Below are positions 61,965-64,000 of a stretch of 64,000 nucleotides of DNA, piece after piece. How positions within the stretch are numbered: the stretch's first letter is position 1; every line of letters begins with the position of its first letter. The notes under the pieces are model-generated. The model saw nothing but the letters and a program-made list of their open reading frames with translations, was not told where the DNA came from and made no database searches. The translations under genes and the position numbers were made by a program. Origin of the DNA: Actinopolyspora erythraea (GTDB lineage: Bacteria > Actinomycetota > Actinomycetes > Mycobacteriales > Pseudonocardiaceae); contig NZ_CP022752.1 in assembly GCF_002263515.1 (NCBI RefSeq), positions 4,712,001-4,776,000 of the forward strand. The letters are read 5' to 3'.

Positions 61965-62792
61965 TCAGTCGTTCTCCCCGGGATCCCGCCGGTGCTTGGC
62001 ACCGAGCTCCACCGAACGGGAGTGGGCCGCCTCGACCGCGTCGATCAGGGCCGCCCGCACGCCGTGCTTCTCCAACTCCCGAACGCCGGAGATGGTGGTT
62101 CCGGCGGGGGATGTCACCCCCTCGCGCATGATCACCGGGTGGCCCTCCCCCTCGCGCAGCATCGCGGCCGAACCGACGGCGGACTGCACGACCAGCTCGG
62201 CGGCCACCGCGCGGGGCAGCCCGAGCAGTATGCCCGCGTCGATCATGGCCTCTACCAGGTAGAAGAAGTAGGCCGGTCCGGAACCGGACAACGCGGTCAC
62301 GGCGTCCTGCTGGTTCTCCGGAACCCGCACGACCCGCCCGACGCTGCCGAGCATCCGCTCCACCAGCTCCAGGTGCGACTCGGTGGCGTGGCTGCCCCCG
62401 GACACGGCGCTCATCGCCTCGCCGACGAGCATCGGCGTGTTGGGCATCACCCGGACCACGGGTGTTCCGGCGGCGAACCGCCCCTCGAACATCGAGGTCG
62501 GCAGCCCCGCGCAGAGGGTGACCACCAGCTTGTCCGGCGTCACGAGGTCGGCCGTCTCGTCCAGCAGCGCCTCGATGTCCTGCGGCTTGACCGAGACGAC
62601 CAGCACGTCGGCCCGCCGCACCGCGTCGGGCAGGTCCGTCCCCCGCACGCCGTATCGCTTGGACAGCTCCTCGGCACGCTGCTGGTACCGCTCCGTGAAC
62701 AACAGGTCCTCCGGGGAGTACCCCGCGTTGATCAGGCCGGAGAGTAACGACTCCCCGATCTTCCCGGCCCCGAGTACGGCGATCGTCGACAT
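61965..62792 (-). CDS. proC: Pyrroline-5-carboxylate reductase
   Basis: The 275-residue enzyme makes proline from pyrroline-5-carboxylate with NAD(P)H. It has the dinucleotide motif IAVLGAGKIGESLLSGLI and VVSVKPQDIEALLDE. VRVMPNTPMLVGEAMSAVS and the conserved TALSGSGPAYFFYLVEAMIDAG region with LVVQSAVGSAAML complete the family pattern. Length is standard. It stands in line with the sugar isomerase-like gene upstream, 112 bases away. Confidence 0.95.
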   Translation of the reverse strand: MSTIAVLGAGKIGESLLSGLINAGYSPEDLLFTERYQQRAEELSKRYGVRGTDLPDAVRRADVLVVSVKPQDIEALLDETADLVTPDKLVVTLCAGLPTSMFEGRFAAGTPVVRVMPNTPMLVGEAMSAVSGGSHATESHLELVERMLGSVGRVVRVPENQQDAVTALSGSGPAYFFYLVEAMIDAGILLGLPRAVAAELVVQSAVGSAAMLREGEGHPVIMREGVTSPAGTTISGVRELEKHGVRAALIDAVEAAHSRSVELGAKHRRDPGEND

Positions 62793-62903
62793 GCGGTCAG
62801 GGTGCCAGAACGGGACGACCGGCGAGTCCGTGGCCCGGTCGGCGACCGACCACGGGGCCGCCGGACTCCCCGACCGCAGCCGCGGTCCGCGCGGAGGTCC
62901 CGG

Positions 62904-63767
62904 TCAGAACATCGACTCTGCCTCGCCGGGGTTCTGCCGCAACGGCTCCAGGTGGAGCCTGGCGAACAGCAGCGCCTCGGCCAGCTGCGCGGCGCGCTGG
63001 TCCGCCGTCCTGGCCTTCCTGGTGTTGACCTCGACGATGACCGCTCCGGTGTAGCCCCCCGAGCCCAGGGCGGTGCAGATCTCGGCGCAGGGCTGCGTGC
63101 CGTGCCCGGGCAGCAGGTGCTCGTCCCTGGGAGCCCCCGTGCCGTCCGTGAGGTGGACGTGCACGAGCCGCTCCCCCATGCGGTGCATCAGCTCCACCGG
63201 ATCGACCTGCGCCGCGGCGGCGTGCGAGACGTCCAGGGTGTAGTTGCGGAAACCGACCTCGGTCGGATCGGGGGAGGGCCGGAACGCCGACAGGCCGGAG
63301 GCCCGGCTGCGGCGCAACCGGTCCCAGCTGTTCGGAGGTCGGATCGGGAACATGTTCTCCACCGCGATCCGGATGCCGCTGGCCTCCTCCAGCTCGGAGA
63401 CGAGCTCGGTGAAGTTCTCGGCGTACCTGCGCTGCCAACGGAACGGCGGGTGCACGACGACCGTGGCGGCCCCGAGGTCGCTGGCCGCCACCACGGCCCT
63501 GCGCAGCCGCTCCTCGGGTTCGGAGGACCACACCCGCTGCGTGATCAGCAGACAGGGCGCGTGCACCGCCAGCACCGGCACGCCGTGCCGCTCCGCCAGC
63601 CTGCGCAGCGCCGAGACGTCCTGACTGGTCGCGTCGGCCCAGACCATCACCTCGACACCGTCGTAGCCGAGATCGGCGGCCATCTCGAACGCGGCGCGGA
63701 CCGGCTGCGGCCAGACCGAGGCACTGGAGAGGCCGACCGGAACGGCGGGCCGATGTGGTTCGGACAT
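62904..63767 (-). CDS. Sugar phosphate isomerase/epimerase-like TIM barrel
   Basis: The 287-residue protein has the xylose isomerase-like barrel pattern: MAADLGYDGVEVMVWADA, PVLAVHAPCLL, ATVVVHPPFRWQRRYAENF, IRIAVENMFP, YTLDVSHAAA, LVHVHLTDGT and AVIVEVNTRKA. The metal ligands expected (Glu in VEN, His in SHA, Glu at VEV) are present. The ATG at 63767 gives the family start; a GTG at 63830 would add 21 residues and has no better ribosome site. Its substrate is unknown. Confidence 0.85.
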   Translation of the reverse strand: MSEPHRPAVPVGLSSASVWPQPVRAAFEMAADLGYDGVEVMVWADATSQDVSALRRLAERHGVPVLAVHAPCLLITQRVWSSEPEERLRRAVVAASDLGAATVVVHPPFRWQRRYAENFTELVSELEEASGIRIAVENMFPIRPPNSWDRLRRSRASGLSAFRPSPDPTEVGFRNYTLDVSHAAAAQVDPVELMHRMGERLVHVHLTDGTGAPRDEHLLPGHGTQPCAEICTALGSGGYTGAVIVEVNTRKARTADQRAAQLAEALLFARLHLEPLRQNPGEAESMF

Positions 63768-64000
63768 CACTGGAACCGTTTCACTGCTCGTGTCCGTCAG
63801 GCTCGGCGCTGGCACGGACTGGGTGTACACGGCGTCACCACGGTAGCCGGGAACACCTCGCGGCAGGGGCCCAGTCCGGGCTCCGGGAAGCGGGGCGCCC
63901 CCGGACGCGGGACGGCTGGGCAGCCGACCACGTACCGGCCACCGGTTCCATGATCACCCAGCCCCGGAGCTCCGCCGCCGGCCGGTCACCGACCCGCCCC
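63768..64000. other. Right-edge sequence without a called gene
   Basis: The last 233 bases probably hold the promoter of the barrel gene. No family feature was found in frames that run off the edge. Confidence 0.35.

Overview
The window is high-GC actinomycete DNA. Developmental regulators of the BldC and BldN type, a Rex-hemACD heme locus, XRE/DUF397 pairs and type I-E-like CRISPR repeats fit a mycelial actinobacterium, most likely of the Pseudonocardiales. A halophilic Actinopolyspora-like genus is possible given several acidic proteins, but the genus is inference only.

Region 1 (1-15 kb) is a specialised-metabolism locus cut by the left edge. It holds trpE, trpG and the start of trpD, a cytochrome P450, and an unusual single protein joining a kynurenine 3-monooxygenase-like domain to a PLP aromatic amino acid decarboxylase-like domain. 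Next to it are a SagB-type azoline dehydrogenase, a fused E1-like/YcaO azoline cyclodehydratase and a coupled 72-residue ORF. A NarL/LuxR response regulator, a SARP regulator with an NB-ARC domain and a sensor kinase surround these enzymes. Taken together this suggests anthranilate/tryptophan supply, oxidation and decarboxylation of a kynurenine-like metabolite, and azol(in)e formation. No exact known pathway was recognised.

Region 2 (15.6-19.7 kb) is a compact divergent module: an XRE/TPR-like regulator coupled to a SLOG-like nucleotide-binding protein, facing a small Cys-rich protein and a radical SAM-CYTH reading frame.

Region 3 (19.7-27.5 kb) is accessory DNA. It has two short CRISPR arrays sharing a leader, no cas genes, and between them a dipeptidase and an Rrf2-regulated SDR/SnoaL-like pair with matching operators. 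Two duplicated DUF397 genes (one paired with an XRE regulator) and a string of six tiny overlapping genes follow.

Region 4 (27.7-32.4 kb) carries an unrecognised Asp/His-rich protein with a coupled small partner, a DUF4229 membrane protein, BldC, tandem and dispersed repeats, and a Pro-rich MinD/ParA-family ATPase.

Region 5 (32.6-51.3 kb) is conserved chromosome. On the minus strand it runs rex-hemA-hemC-hemD/cobA, hemB, a family of small membrane proteins, hemL, a phosphatase, a ResA-like lipoprotein, then ccdA-resB-ccsB, that is, heme synthesis followed by cytochrome c assembly. A Rex operator precedes rex. Glutaredoxin, BldN-like sigma and HAD phosphatase genes lie beyond it.

Region 6 (51.3-64 kb) has an XRE membrane-anchored regulator, two secreted peptidoglycan-binding proteins, a PAS-GGDEF-EAL protein divergent from three tandem GAF-ANTAR genes, and housekeeping genes (acyltransferase, epimerase, proC, a xylose isomerase-like TIM barrel).
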